The notes: a model not told the origin generated them from the sequence alone. A DNA stretch of 64,000 nt from Halovivax limisalsi (GCF_023093535.1 NZ_CP095757.1:992001-1056000), one strand, 5' to 3'. Positions 44,137-53,145 are shown, counted from the stretch's first letter. Program-made: numbers and translations.

Positions 44137-45312
44137 TCAGCCGATCCATCGTCGCACCCGCCTGTGGAGTCGCCTGGCGGCCGGGACGTGGTCTCCCGGC
44201 CGCCGCAGTCTGAGGTCGCCCGATCCGAAGACGACCAGCACGAGCGCGACCGTCGCCCCCACGACGACCGCGTCGACCACCGCGACGGCGAGGTACGGAT
44301 GGACGTCGTGGGCGGCGACGAGCACGCCCGGCGGCGCGACCAGCAGGTAGCGATACTCGCTGACCGTCCGGAGATAGCGTCCCTCCGCGGTCGGCGCCGC
44401 GAGCTGGACGGTCGTTTCGGCCTGCGCGCTCGGGCCGACGGTCCGGGTCGCGGGCTCGACGGTGACGCCGGGACTGGCGGCCTCCGTCCGGACGACGACC
44501 GGCAGCCAGCCGGCGTTGTCGACGACGCGGGTCAGCTCGCCCGTCTCGCCGGGCGCGAGCACCTGCGGATCGTCGGTCGGCCGGTCCGTGCTCACGACGT
44601 CGTAAGCGGTGGTCCCCGACGGGATCACCATCGCGGCCGTCGCGAGCGTCACGAGCACGAGCAGGACGAGCCCGATCGCCGTCCAGACGCTGAGGACGTT
44701 CTCGCGCGCGTAGGACCGCTCGGCGTCCCGGCGAGCCGGCCCCGCCCGATCGAGGACGAACCCGAAGCCGGCGAGGACGATCCCGATCCCGACGAGCAGC
44801 GCGCCCGCTCCGCCACCGTCCGAGGGGCCGCCGGTGACGCCCGAGACGGTTCCCGCGAGCGCGTCGGCGGCCGCGCCGATCTCCATCGCGATCGTTCCGA
44901 GATGCGGGATCGTCACGACGCCCCCGCCGAGGCGGAGCGCCGTGGCGACGACCTGCCCGTCGGTCACCGGCGGCTCGCCCGCGTCCTGGTCGGTGAACGG
45001 GTTCGCGTCGCCCCTGGTAACGTAGCCCTCGTCGGTCACGTCGACGACGCGGTGGGTCGTCAGCTCCCCCTCGTTGACCTCGCGCGCTTCGAAGACGACG
45101 ACGTCGCCTTCGGAGATCTCCCCCGAGACGCCGTCCGGCACGGCGACGAAGCCGTCGCCGGCCGCGAGTTCGGGCGCCATGCTCCCCGACGCGACGTACC
45201 CGAGCAGGATCGGCTGGCCCAGCACGTGACCCAGCAGTAGCGCCGCCACGACGACGGCGATCCCGATCCCGATCGTCCGGTCGATGTATCCCCATCCGTC
45301 CATTATCCCCAA
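44137..45312 (-). CDS. SipW-like (archaeal S26B) signal peptidase I with an extended C-terminus
   Basis: 391 residues. The first membrane helix (IGIAVVVAALLLGHVLG) leads to the catalytic Ser44 in YVASGSMAPELAAGD, His87 in TTHRVVDV and Asp102 in YVTRGDAN: the Ser-His-Asp arrangement of archaeal/ER-type signal peptidases, unlike the bacterial Ser-Lys dyad. After about residue 150 there are further helices and an extracytoplasmic beta-rich domain of about 150 residues, longer than a minimal signal peptidase. An alternative start at 45303 (MDGWG) is possible. It clusters with two secreted proteins on the same strand and is probably their dedicated processing enzyme. Confidence 0.88.
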   Translation of the reverse strand: MGIMDGWGYIDRTIGIGIAVVVAALLLGHVLGQPILLGYVASGSMAPELAAGDGFVAVPDGVSGEISEGDVVVFEAREVNEGELTTHRVVDVTDEGYVTRGDANPFTDQDAGEPPVTDGQVVATALRLGGGVVTIPHLGTIAMEIGAAADALAGTVSGVTGGPSDGGGAGALLVGIGIVLAGFGFVLDRAGPARRDAERSYARENVLSVWTAIGLVLLVLVTLATAAMVIPSGTTAYDVVSTDRPTDDPQVLAPGETGELTRVVDNAGWLPVVVRTEAASPGVTVEPATRTVGPSAQAETTVQLAAPTAEGRYLRTVSEYRYLLVAPPGVLVAAHDVHPYLAVAVVDAVVVGATVALVLVVFGSGDLRLRRPGDHVPAARRLHRRVRRWIG

Positions 45313-45483
45313 TCCTCATCCGTCATCTCCGTCTTCCACCCCCGTTCGGCCCCCACCGAACGGTCTGGAACGTGCGTTGCGACGGTCCACTAGGATTTAG
45401 CTTCTATGGCGAGCAACCCTCTCTATCTCATTTCAACACTCCCTTGAACACAACTCGTTTACATTCTAAAACCCTATCCGTCG

Positions 45484-46422
45484 TTAATCGTAGAACTTTC
45501 GACGACGAATAAGCGAGCGGAGGACGAGGAGGGCGAGCGCCGCCGGCGGCGTTATCGTCACGGCGAGCGGCGAGGCGAGTTCGGACGCGCCGAACGCCGG
45601 GGCTGCGGGCTCGGTGGCGGTGACGGTCGCCGCGGCGACGCCGCCGATCGAGGCGACGTAGGTGCCGTCGCGCTCGACCTGCCAGGTGAACGTCACCGTC
45701 CGTCGCTCGCCCGGCGCCACGGACACGAGCCGATCGTCCAGGAGAACGCCGTTGACGGCCATCCCGAGGACCTCCTCGATTCGCTCGCTCCCGGGATTGG
45801 ACACGGTCGCGGTGGCCGAGACGGTCTCGCCGACCGAGACGTCGGTCCGCTCGACCGAGACGGCCGTGACCGTCAGCCGACTCGGCACCGGTTCGACCGG
45901 TTTTTCGGGTCCGTCGCCGTCGCCCGGCGGTTCCGGCGGAATCTCGGGTCCGCCGGGAGGTAGCCCGGGCGACGCCCCGGGCGCTCGGGTGACGATCGTG
46001 AACGTCTGCGGACCCGAGGCCGCGGTCCGGGTGTCGATCTCGACGCCGACGGCGCGCACCTCGCCGGGTTCGAGCCGGAGCGCATTCGTCTCGTCGAGGG
46101 GCCTCCCCGGCGTTTCGTCGACGTAAAACGTGATCCCCGGACGGTCGTGATCGATCCAGAGATCGCGTCGCGCGTTAGCGCGCACGGTGAAGACTTCGTG
46201 GGCGGTCGTGGTCGCCCGGTCGGCGAGGTCGTCGAACCGAAGCGTGAGCTCGCCGTCTTCGATCGTCGCGTACTCGCTCGCCGGCGACAGCGACACGCCG
46301 CTCTCGTCGTCGGTATCGTCGCGCTCGACGGCCACCGCCGGAACGGTCGCGACCGACGCGACGACGGCGAAACCGAGCAGCAGGACCAGCGCACGGACCC
46401 ATCCCCCAGAGAGTGCTCCCAT
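45484..46422 (-). CDS. Secreted, membrane-anchored beta-domain surface protein
   Basis: 312 residues. A Sec-type signal peptide (VLLLGFAVVASVATVPAVAV) is followed by an N-terminal beta domain (about 35-140, with VSLSPASEYATIEDGELTLRF split over strands), a Pro/Gly-rich hinge (about 150-175), a CARDB-like adhesion domain (VERTDVSVGETVSATATVSN, VAPGERRTVTFTWQV), and a C-terminal helix with a basic stop (ALALLVLRSLIRRRKFYD). It is probably exposed on the cell surface. The N-terminal domain resembles that of the next gene upstream, suggesting the two interact or are paralogous subunits. Confidence 0.72.
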   Translation of the reverse strand: MGALSGGWVRALVLLLGFAVVASVATVPAVAVERDDTDDESGVSLSPASEYATIEDGELTLRFDDLADRATTTAHEVFTVRANARRDLWIDHDRPGITFYVDETPGRPLDETNALRLEPGEVRAVGVEIDTRTAASGPQTFTIVTRAPGASPGLPPGGPEIPPEPPGDGDGPEKPVEPVPSRLTVTAVSVERTDVSVGETVSATATVSNPGSERIEEVLGMAVNGVLLDDRLVSVAPGERRTVTFTWQVERDGTYVASIGGVAAATVTATEPAAPAFGASELASPLAVTITPPAALALLVLRSLIRRRKFYD

Positions 46423-46524
46423 CGGTACTGTCGAAACGCGGTTCTACGATTCCGTCCGTTCCCCGGACGCCCGCTCGTGACGAGCGTTCGCGCCCCCCAG
46501 CGCGACGCGCTTCGGTGCTGTCGG

Positions 46525-46986
46525 TTACGCGGTCACGTCGATCGTGACGGTTTGGTTCAGCGAGGCCCCCGAAGCCGCGCCGTCGGTGACGATCTCGACG
46601 TCGACCGCGGTGCTCGAACCGGATGCGACGGTCGAACTGCCCGGTGTGAGCGTCACGGAGATCCCGTTCGCGCTCACGGTCCACGGCGAGTTGAGCGCGA
46701 TCTGTGCGCTGTGATTGTTGACGATGTCGAATACACCCGTCAGCGTGACCGTCGCGTCGAGGTTGACGTTACTCAGGTCGAGTTGCAGCGTCCCGCTGGA
46801 GACGCTCGCGTAACTGCTCGTCGGGCTGAACCCGACGAGTGCCGACCCCGAGTCGTCGTCCGCGGTACTGACCGTGACCGTTCGATCCGCGCTGACGGTA
46901 CTGAACGCGCCCGTTCCGAGCAGTGCGCCGCCGCCCGCCACGATTCCACCCAATCCCGCTAACACGTTGCGTCGATTCATGTTCAT
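46525..46986 (-). CDS. TasA/camelysin-like secreted protein with Tat signal
   Basis: 153 residues. A twin-arginine-type signal (MNRRNVLAGLGG, then a Gly/Ala core ending GAFSTVSADR) precedes a Ser/Thr-rich beta-sandwich domain (ADDDSGSALVGFSP, DIVNNHSAQIALNSP, TVASGSSTAVDVEIVTDG). 'GTGAFSTVSADRTVTV' followed by a jelly-roll-like domain is typical of haloarchaeal proteins related to CalY/TasA or DUF1102 families, which form extracellular fibres in bacteria and related pili in some archaea. The neighbouring SipW-like peptidase supports this reading. The start could also be MNRRN at 46980. It is the first gene of the minus-strand surface cluster. Confidence 0.7.
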   Translation of the reverse strand: MNMNRRNVLAGLGGIVAGGGALLGTGAFSTVSADRTVTVSTADDDSGSALVGFSPTSSYASVSSGTLQLDLSNVNLDATVTLTGVFDIVNNHSAQIALNSPWTVSANGISVTLTPGSSTVASGSSTAVDVEIVTDGAASGASLNQTVTIDVTA

Positions 46987-47089
46987 GGTACATCCACCAC
47001 CCCCCGGTGGCGTTGATCGATCCGATGGGTCCCACTCCCTTTGTATTGCGCAACCGGAAAACGGATAGCTCTCGTAGAACCAAGTTCAA

Positions 47090-47134
47090 GGCCTACTTGA
47101 GGCCATATTTCCAAACAAATAACGGCCATTGGCC
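47090..47134. promoter_or_regulatory. Palindromic sites between the TasA-like gene and the winged-helix membrane gene
   Basis: GGCCT (47090-47094) and AGGCC (47100-47104) form an inverted repeat, nested in CAAGT/ACTTG at 47081-47099. A second palindrome, GGCCATTGGCC, lies at 47124-47134 next to a TATA-like TAATATATTT (47136-47145). These are candidate operators for the divergent pair. Confidence 0.45.
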
Positions 47135-47184
47135 CTAATATATTTGTAGCGGACGGGCATACACTTCGATCCGCACACGGGGGT

Positions 47185-47730
47185 GTGAGGGTGAGAGGAC
47201 TGACACGAACGGAATCGTCACGACGCGGCGACGTTTTCGACCTGTTGAGCAATCGCCGTCGGCGCTACGCGATCCACTACTGCAAGCAGGCGGACGGCCC
47301 GGTGACGCTTGGCGAGCTGGCCGAGCAGGTCGCCGCCTGGGAGCTCGAGAAGGAGATCGCGGCGCTCACCTCGGCCGAGCGAAAGCGCGTGTACACCGCG
47401 TTACAGCAGACGCACCTGCCCACGCTCGAACGCGCGAACGTGATCGAGTTCGAGGACCACTCCGTCGAACTGACCGAGGAGGCGGCCGAGCTCGAGGTCT
47501 ACCTCGACATCGTCCCCGGGAACTCGATCCCCTGGGGCGTCTACTACCTCGGACTCAGCGCGCTCGGCTCCGCCGTCCTGGCCGGCGTCTGGATCGGGCT
47601 GGTGCCGACGAGCACGGTCCCGACGCTCGGCTGGGCGATGATCGTCCTGGCTGCCGTCGGAATCTCTGCGCTCGCACACGTGCTGTCGAGTCGGCGCTAC
47701 CGACTGGGGGAGATCGACCGGCCGCCGTAA
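47185..47730 (+). CDS. Membrane-anchored winged-helix protein (DUF7344-like)
   Basis: 181 residues from a GTG start (a second GTG lies at 47191). The N-terminal winged-helix domain has the haloarchaeal signature DVFDLLSNRRRRYAIHYC, then ELAEQVAAWELEKE and YTALQQTHLPTLERANVIEF. Two membrane helices follow (GVYYLGLSALGSAVLAGVWI and LGWAMIVLAAVGISALAHVL). Proteins of this kind are thought to be one-component membrane-tethered transcription regulators. Its divergent position to the TasA-like gene with palindromes between them makes it a candidate regulator of the surface cluster. Confidence 0.8.
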   Translation: MRVRGLTRTESSRRGDVFDLLSNRRRRYAIHYCKQADGPVTLGELAEQVAAWELEKEIAALTSAERKRVYTALQQTHLPTLERANVIEFEDHSVELTEEAAELEVYLDIVPGNSIPWGVYYLGLSALGSAVLAGVWIGLVPTSTVPTLGWAMIVLAAVGISALAHVLSSRRYRLGEIDRPP

Positions 47731-47750
47731 CGGGGGCTTGAACACGAATC

Positions 47751-48593
47751 ATGTCCGGGGCGACGCTCTCGAGACTGGGGCTGGTGCTGGTGGTGGTCGG
47801 AGCCCTGGCGCTGTCCGGCCCCGCGTTCGGCTTCGCCTCGCTCGGTGCGGATCGCGGCGTAGGCGTCACCACCGCCGATACCGAAACGGCGATGCTTTCG
47901 ATCTACTCGACCGGCGAAACGCCCGATCAGCACGCCGACGCCGACGTCATCGAGATCGCGAACAACGCGGGCGTGACCTTCGAGACGCTCGATACCGAGG
48001 CGACGATCGTCGACGATCCGAACGGCGCGCTCGCGTTCACTCAGAACGGCTTCGCCGCGACGCTCGCCCCGGGCGAGTCGACTGGCCTCGAGATGACGTG
48101 TGCCGGCGGGGGCAAAGGAACGGCGACCGTCTCGGTGACGGCGAACGCGACCGGTCCCGGCCTTTCGATCACCGGCGTCTCGTACTCGCGTACCTTCGAC
48201 TACGCCTGCACCGGCGGTGGTGGAACGGGTCCCGTCGCCTTCGACGCGAGCGACCTCGCGACGAGCGATACGGCCCAGACGTTCACGTTCGACGGGAGCG
48301 CGCTCAAGAACAAGGACGCGGTGACGATCGACGTCTCCGCGCTCCAGGACGCCGGGCTGGTCGACTACGGCAACGTCACCGATGCGGACGTAACCGTGGT
48401 CCGGGGAAGCGCACGCGACGTCGGGTTCGACCCGTCGACGGGCGAACTGACGTACGTCCAGCAGGGCGGCGGGAGCGGGACCGTCGAGATCCGGCTCTCG
48501 AACCTGAACGTGCTCGATTCCGGGAGCGAGACGGTGACGTACGCCGACGATCGGGGTCGATCCGACAGCGATCGCGTGACGGTCGGCTCTTGA
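47751..48593 (+). CDS. Secreted beta-rich protein of the surface cluster
   Basis: 280 residues with a Sec-type signal (LGLVLVVVGALALSGPAFGF) and an N-terminal beta domain (about 35-155; TADTETAMLSIYSTGETPD, VTFETLDTEATIVDDPNGAL), a Gly-rich hinge and a second beta domain (about 165-280; QTFTFDGSALKNKDAVTIDV). No anchor is visible at the C-terminus, so it is likely released or assembled outside. It contains two Cys (MTCAGGG, DYACTGGG) that could form a disulfide. It lies 20 bp after the winged-helix membrane gene and is probably co-transcribed with it. Confidence 0.68.
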   Translation: MSGATLSRLGLVLVVVGALALSGPAFGFASLGADRGVGVTTADTETAMLSIYSTGETPDQHADADVIEIANNAGVTFETLDTEATIVDDPNGALAFTQNGFAATLAPGESTGLEMTCAGGGKGTATVSVTANATGPGLSITGVSYSRTFDYACTGGGGTGPVAFDASDLATSDTAQTFTFDGSALKNKDAVTIDVSALQDAGLVDYGNVTDADVTVVRGSARDVGFDPSTGELTYVQQGGGSGTVEIRLSNLNVLDSGSETVTYADDRGRSDSDRVTVGS

Positions 48594-48753
48594 GCGCAAA
48601 CGGCCGTCGGTGCCGCCGGACCGCGCGCCCGACCCGCCTCGAGGACCGTCGCCCGTCCGCCGCGTCGCGGCCGGTTCCGGTCCGTCTCGCGAGCGAGCTC
48701 GCCGCCACGCGGACTCCGAACGGCTTTTGACCACGCACCACGCAGGTCCGCGT

Positions 48754-49071
48754 ATGTCGACTTCGACGATCAGCGAACGGCGCGAGCACCTCCGGTCGAT
48801 CGGGGTGACCGCCTCCTGTTCGCTCTTCGGCGTCGCCGCCGGCGTCCTCTCCTACGTCGTCGTGGGGGCCGATGAGGCCGCCGCCGGCAACAGTCTGGGC
48901 CTGGCCATCGCCGTCGGGGCGATCGTCGCCCAGTACCTGATCGTGCAGGTGGCCGGCCTCTACGACGAGGAGGAGTTCGGGTTCAAACACTACTTCTTCA
49001 TCTCGTTTATGATCTTCTCGTTCTGGTTCGTCACCTGGGGCATCCTGCTGACCGAATCCGTCTTCAACTGA
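48754..49071 (+). CDS. EMC6-like small membrane protein
   Basis: 105 residues with three predicted helices (SCSLFGVAAGVLSYVVVGA, LAIAVGAIVAQYLIVQVAGL and FKHYFFISFMIFSFWFVTWG). It matches the archaeal EMC6-like family, related to a subunit of the eukaryotic ER membrane protein complex, which is commonly found beside the ABCE1 gene in haloarchaea. The start is supported by a TATA-like GGCTTTTGA about 28 nt upstream. The ABCE1 start follows one base after its stop, so the two are co-transcribed. A role in membrane-protein insertion is inferred from the eukaryotic relative. Confidence 0.75.
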   Translation: MSTSTISERREHLRSIGVTASCSLFGVAAGVLSYVVVGADEAAAGNSLGLAIAVGAIVAQYLIVQVAGLYDEEEFGFKHYFFISFMIFSFWFVTWGILLTESVFN

Positions 49072-49072
49072 C

Positions 49073-50887
49073 ATGGCCGACGATAGCATCGCCGTCGTCG
49101 ATCTGGATCGCTGCCAGCCCGACCGGTGTAACTACGAGTGCAAGAACTACTGCCCGCCCAACCGCACGGGCAAGGAGTGCATCACGCTTCGTGGCGAGGA
49201 GGCCGACGAGGGCCAGCCCGAACAGGTTCGCATCTCCGAGGAGATCTGTCTGGGCGAGACCTGCGGCATCTGCGTCGAGAAGTGTCCGTTCGACGCCATC
49301 GAGATCATCAATCTGCCGCAGGAGCTGCAGGACGACCCCGCCCACCGCTACGGCGAGAACGCCTTCTCGCTGTACGGCCTGCCGGTCCCCCAGGAGGGTC
49401 AGGTCACCGGCATCCTGGGTCCGAACGGCATCGGGAAGACGACCGCCGTTCGCATCCTGGCCGGCGAACTCGAACCCAACCTCGGACAGTACGCCGACCC
49501 GCCCGGCTGGGAGGCCGTGCTGGACGCCTACCGCGGGACGGAACTGCAGGACTACATCGCCGACGTCCGCGACGGCGACGTGACCGTCGCCAGAAAGCCC
49601 CAGTACGTCGACCAGATTCCCTCCCAGTTCGACGGCAACACGCGCGAATTGCTCGAACGCACGGACGAGCGGGGCGAACTCGACTATCTCGTCGACCGAC
49701 TCTCGATCCGGCCGGTGATGGACCAGGCCATCGACGACCTCTCCGGCGGGGAACTCCAGCGCGTCGCCCTCGCGGCGGCGCTCGCCCGCGAGGCCGACTT
49801 CTACTTCCTGGACGAGATCTCGCCCTATCTGGACATCGGCCAGCGGGTGACCGCGGCGCGACTCGTCCGCGAACTCGCCGAAGAGGACGACAAGTCGATG
49901 CTGGTCGTCGAACACGACCTGGCCATCCTCGACTTGCTCTGTGACACCCTCCACGTCGCCTACGGTGAACCCGGCGCGTACGGCGTCATCACCGACCCAA
50001 AGTCCGTTCGCAACGGCATCAACGAGTACCTCAAGGGTTATCTGGAGAACGAGAACATGCGCGTCCGGCCCGACCGGATCGAGTTCGAGGAACACGCCCC
50101 GCGGACCGAGAGCCGCGGCGACACGCTCGTCTCCTACCCGGATCTCCGCAAGTCCTACGGCGACGGCGAGTTCGCCCTCGACGTCGAAAGCGGCGAGATC
50201 CGCGAGAACGAGGTACTGGGAATCGTCGGTCCGAACGGGATCGGGAAGTCCACCTTCGCGAAATTGCTGACCGGCGAACTGGAGCCCACCGATGGCGATG
50301 CGGAACTCGACCTCGACATCTCCTACAAACCGCAGTACGTCACCATCGACCAGCCGATGCGCGTCGACGCCTTCCTCTCGTCGATCACCGACCAGTTCGG
50401 CTCCTCGTACTGGAACACCGAAATCGCGGGGCCGCTGCAGTTAGAGCGGATCATGGAGCAGAACCTCGACGACCTCTCGGGCGGCGAGCGCCAGCGGGTC
50501 GCGATCGCGGCGTGTCTCTCCGATAGCGCGGATCTCTATCTCCTCGACGAGCCCTCCGCGCACCTCGACGTCGAACAGCGCGTCCAGGCGACGCGGGCGA
50601 TCCGCCGGTACGCCGAACAGCAGGACGCGACCGTCCTCGTCATCGACCACGACATCTACATGATCGACCTGCTGGCCGACCGCCTGATGGTCTTCGACGG
50701 CGAACCCGCCGTTTCCGGCCACGCGGGTCGGCCCCAGTCGATGCGCGGCGGCATGAACGACTTCCTGGCGAATCTGGAGATCACGTTCCGCCGGGACGAA
50801 CGGACCTCTCGCCCGCGGATCAACAAACCCGATTCGCAACTCGACCGCGAACAGAAGCGCGAGGGCGAGTACTACTACGCACCGTAA
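49073..50887 (+). CDS. Ribosome recycling ATPase ABCE1 (Rli1)
   Basis: 604 residues. It splits post-termination ribosomes into subunits in the cytoplasm. The N-terminal iron-sulfur domain has two [4Fe-4S] motif sets (DRCQPDRCNYECKNYCP and CLGETCGICVEKCP). Two ATPase cassettes follow: Walker A GPNGIGKTTAV and signature LSGGELQRV in the first, GPNGIGKSTFA and LSGGERQRV in the second, with hinge sequences between. The C-terminus ends REQKREGEYYYAP. Both Walker B regions (YFLDEISPYLDIG and YLLDEPSAHLDVE) are intact. It is coupled to the EMC6-like gene. Confidence 0.98.
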   Translation: MADDSIAVVDLDRCQPDRCNYECKNYCPPNRTGKECITLRGEEADEGQPEQVRISEEICLGETCGICVEKCPFDAIEIINLPQELQDDPAHRYGENAFSLYGLPVPQEGQVTGILGPNGIGKTTAVRILAGELEPNLGQYADPPGWEAVLDAYRGTELQDYIADVRDGDVTVARKPQYVDQIPSQFDGNTRELLERTDERGELDYLVDRLSIRPVMDQAIDDLSGGELQRVALAAALAREADFYFLDEISPYLDIGQRVTAARLVRELAEEDDKSMLVVEHDLAILDLLCDTLHVAYGEPGAYGVITDPKSVRNGINEYLKGYLENENMRVRPDRIEFEEHAPRTESRGDTLVSYPDLRKSYGDGEFALDVESGEIRENEVLGIVGPNGIGKSTFAKLLTGELEPTDGDAELDLDISYKPQYVTIDQPMRVDAFLSSITDQFGSSYWNTEIAGPLQLERIMEQNLDDLSGGERQRVAIAACLSDSADLYLLDEPSAHLDVEQRVQATRAIRRYAEQQDATVLVIDHDIYMIDLLADRLMVFDGEPAVSGHAGRPQSMRGGMNDFLANLEITFRRDERTSRPRINKPDSQLDREQKREGEYYYAP

Positions 50888-51040
50888 GTCGGTCGATGCC
50901 GATCCGCTACGGTAGACGAACGACGCCACGTCAATCGGTCGGCCGACCCGCGTGGGGTCTCGGCTCGATCCCGTCGTTCCGCCAGTCGGTCGATGTGTCG
51001 ATCGGCGTTAGATCGAATTGATTCTGACGACGAATCGCCC

Positions 51041-51280
51041 TCACTCCGCTTCGCCGCGAACCGATTCGACGCGTTCCTTCCCGCGTTCGCGCCACTCGTC
51101 GATGCGTTTCCTGGTCGTCACGCGACTTTCGCCGACGACCGCGCCGAGCATGCCGCCCAGCGCCGCGCCGGAACTGGCGGCGCTGCGACTGAACAGGCCG
51201 CCGATCCCGGCGCCGACGGCCGCGCCGATGGCTGCGTAGCGGGCTCGACTCAGTGCGAGGGTGAGTTTGTCTCGTACCAT
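51041..51280 (-). CDS. Small glycine-zipper-like protein
   Basis: 79 residues. The central YAAIGAAVGAGIGGLFSRSA and ALGGMLGAVVGESR form Gly-zipper-like hydrophobic helices, flanked by charged ends (MVRDKLTLALSRAR and EWRERGKERVESVRGEAE). Such short proteins often associate with membranes. A TATA-like GGATAAACG (minus strand, about 51304-51312) is at leaderless spacing from the ATG. It is convergent with ABCE1. No specific function can be assigned. Confidence 0.65.
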   Translation of the reverse strand: MVRDKLTLALSRARYAAIGAAVGAGIGGLFSRSAASSGAALGGMLGAVVGESRVTTRKRIDEWRERGKERVESVRGEAE

Positions 51281-51424
51281 ACGCGTACGTACGTTCCTGA
51301 CGCGGATAAACGTACGGACAGATTATACGTCCAGGTGAACTGTCAACACGGATGCGTGACGGGATCGCAGTCGACCGGATCGACGTCGTCCCGGTGGTGG
51401 CCGGCGTGAGACGGCTAGCCCCCG

Positions 51425-52168
51425 CTACGCCCGCCAGAGCACGGTGAGCGCGATCACGAGTAGCACCAGGCCCGGCAGCGCGGCGCCGAGGGCGGTCGTC
51501 GGGACGGCGAGACTCCCGGTCGCGGCCACGACGGCGCCGAGCACGGCGACCAGTCCGCCGAGGAAGGCGGCGGCGACCGCGACCGGGCGCCACCGGCCCG
51601 ATCGAGGCGCGTCCGCCGTCGCGTCCGCGCGCTCGCGCGGATCGACGAGCCGCCACTCGCCCGTCGTCGAGACCCGAAGGTCGTAGCGCTCGGCGAGTCG
51701 GGCGGCCGCCGCCCGTCCGAGTTCCGCGGCCGATGCGGACCACCACGAGATCGATTCGGGATCGTCGTCGGAGACGCGCTCGAGGTAGACGGATTCGCCG
51801 ACGACGTGGTCGATCGACGCGGCGTCGTACCCCGCGGCCGCGACGATCCTGGCCAGCAGGTACTCGTCGGACCAGGGGATCGGCTTCTCCAGGTCGAAGG
51901 TCGTCTCGCGACCGTGGGGGAGTCGTACCGCGAGGCGGACCGTCCGACCGTCGACGTCGACGACGTCGGTGACCGTCGCCTCGACGTGACCCTCCGGCGT
52001 CGTCATCACGTCGACGCGACCGAGTTCGTCGGCGAGCGCGCTGTCGCGTCGATGGGGCGTGGCGGTGTCGGCCACGTCGCTCGACGACCCGTCTCGGCGC
52101 GACTCCGTCCGCTCGTTCGCCGGCGCGCCGTCGTCGATCTCGATCTCCACGTCGTCTCGTTCCGTCAT
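51425..52168 (-). CDS. Hypothetical protein with two C-terminal membrane helices
   Basis: 247 residues from ATG 52168 (an earlier in-frame start is possible but reads through likely promoter DNA). An acidic disordered head (1-45) precedes a soluble beta-rich domain (about 50-150: EGHVEATVTDVVDVDGRTVR, HGRETTFDLEKPIPWSDEYL) and a helical part with WWSASAAELGRAAAARLAER, then two membrane helices at the C-terminus (VAVAAAFLGGLVAVLGAVVA and ALGAALPGLVLLVIALTVLW). It is divergent from the ABC ATPase gene. No family was recognised; such proteins appear common in haloarchaea. Confidence 0.65.
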   Translation of the reverse strand: MTERDDVEIEIDDGAPANERTESRRDGSSSDVADTATPHRRDSALADELGRVDVMTTPEGHVEATVTDVVDVDGRTVRLAVRLPHGRETTFDLEKPIPWSDEYLLARIVAAAGYDAASIDHVVGESVYLERVSDDDPESISWWSASAAELGRAAAARLAERYDLRVSTTGEWRLVDPRERADATADAPRSGRWRPVAVAAAFLGGLVAVLGAVVAATGSLAVPTTALGAALPGLVLLVIALTVLWRA

Positions 52169-52337
52169 GGTCGGGTCCGAATGCGTCCGGTTCTGGTTCC
52201 CGTACGACCCCGACGGGTAAATCCCTGGCTCCATCGAAGTCGACGGAGGACGGATGGCGGCCGACCTCGGCATTCGGGTGTCGGCTTCACCGGCCGTCGT
52301 CGCTGCCGGCGCCCCACGACACGTCGACGATCCAAGT

Positions 52338-52346
52338 GATTTAGTA
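52338..52346 (+). promoter_or_regulatory. TATA-like box of the ABC ATPase gene
   Basis: GATTTAGTA centred about 27 nt before the ATG at 52369, consistent with a leaderless transcript. Confidence 0.5.
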
Positions 52347-52368
52347 GCGGGCCGACGGAGGGTCGCGT

Positions 52369-53145
52369 ATGTCCCCCGACGCCGCCGCGGCGCCCGCCAT
52401 CGAGATGGACGGCCTCACGAAGCGCTACGGAGAGACGACGGCCGTCTCGTCGGTGACGACGACGATCGAATCGGGAACGGTGTACGGCTTTCTCGGGCCC
52501 AACGGCGCGGGCAAGACGACGACGATGAAGATGCTGACGACGCTCACCCGCCCGACCGAGGGATCCGCCCGCGTCGCCGGCCAGTCGATCACGGACCGGC
52601 CGGCGGTCACACCCCACATCGGCTACCTCCCCGAAGAGCCGCCGCTGTACGACGAACTCACCGGCCGCGAACAGCTCGAGTACGTCGCTGGCCTGCGCGA
52701 ACTCCCGACCGAGCGGGCCCGGGCCGACATCGAGGCGATGCTCGATCGCTTCGACCTGGCCGACGACGCGGACAAGCGCATCTCGGATTACTCGAAGGGG
52801 ATGCGCCAGAAGGTCGGCGTCATCCAGGCCGTGCTGCACGAACCCGCCGTAGCCTTTCTCGACGAGCCGACGAGCGGCCTCGACCCGCGGGCGGCCCGGA
52901 CGATGCGCGACACCATCGCCGAACTCGCCGACCGCGAGATGACGATCTTCCTCTCGACGCACATCCTCCCCGTCGTCGAGGAACTCGCCGACGAGGTGGG
53001 CGTCATCCACGACGGCGAACTCGTCGCGGAAGGATCGCCCGCCGAACTCGCGGCGGAGGCAGAAGCCGGCGAGGGTGGTACCCTCGAAGACGCGTTCCTC
53101 TCGATCACGCGCGAACCCGACGCGCCAGTGGCCGAAGCCGAGTGA
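52369..53145 (+). CDS. ABC transporter ATP-binding protein (multidrug/Nat-type exporter class)
   Basis: 258 residues. Walker A GPNGAGKTTTM, Q-loop LPEEPPLYDELTGREQLEY, ABC signature DYSKGMRQKVGV, Walker B VAFLDEPTSGLDPRA and the H-loop STHILPVVEELADE. This is the CcmA/NatA-like class that pairs with multi-helix permeases for export. The nearest permease gene is convergent (53257-54930) rather than co-directional, with a 111-bp gap between the stops. It is probably its partner, but the arrangement means separate promoters. Confidence 0.93.
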   Translation: MSPDAAAAPAIEMDGLTKRYGETTAVSSVTTTIESGTVYGFLGPNGAGKTTTMKMLTTLTRPTEGSARVAGQSITDRPAVTPHIGYLPEEPPLYDELTGREQLEYVAGLRELPTERARADIEAMLDRFDLADDADKRISDYSKGMRQKVGVIQAVLHEPAVAFLDEPTSGLDPRAARTMRDTIAELADREMTIFLSTHILPVVEELADEVGVIHDGELVAEGSPAELAAEAEAGEGGTLEDAFLSITREPDAPVAEAE

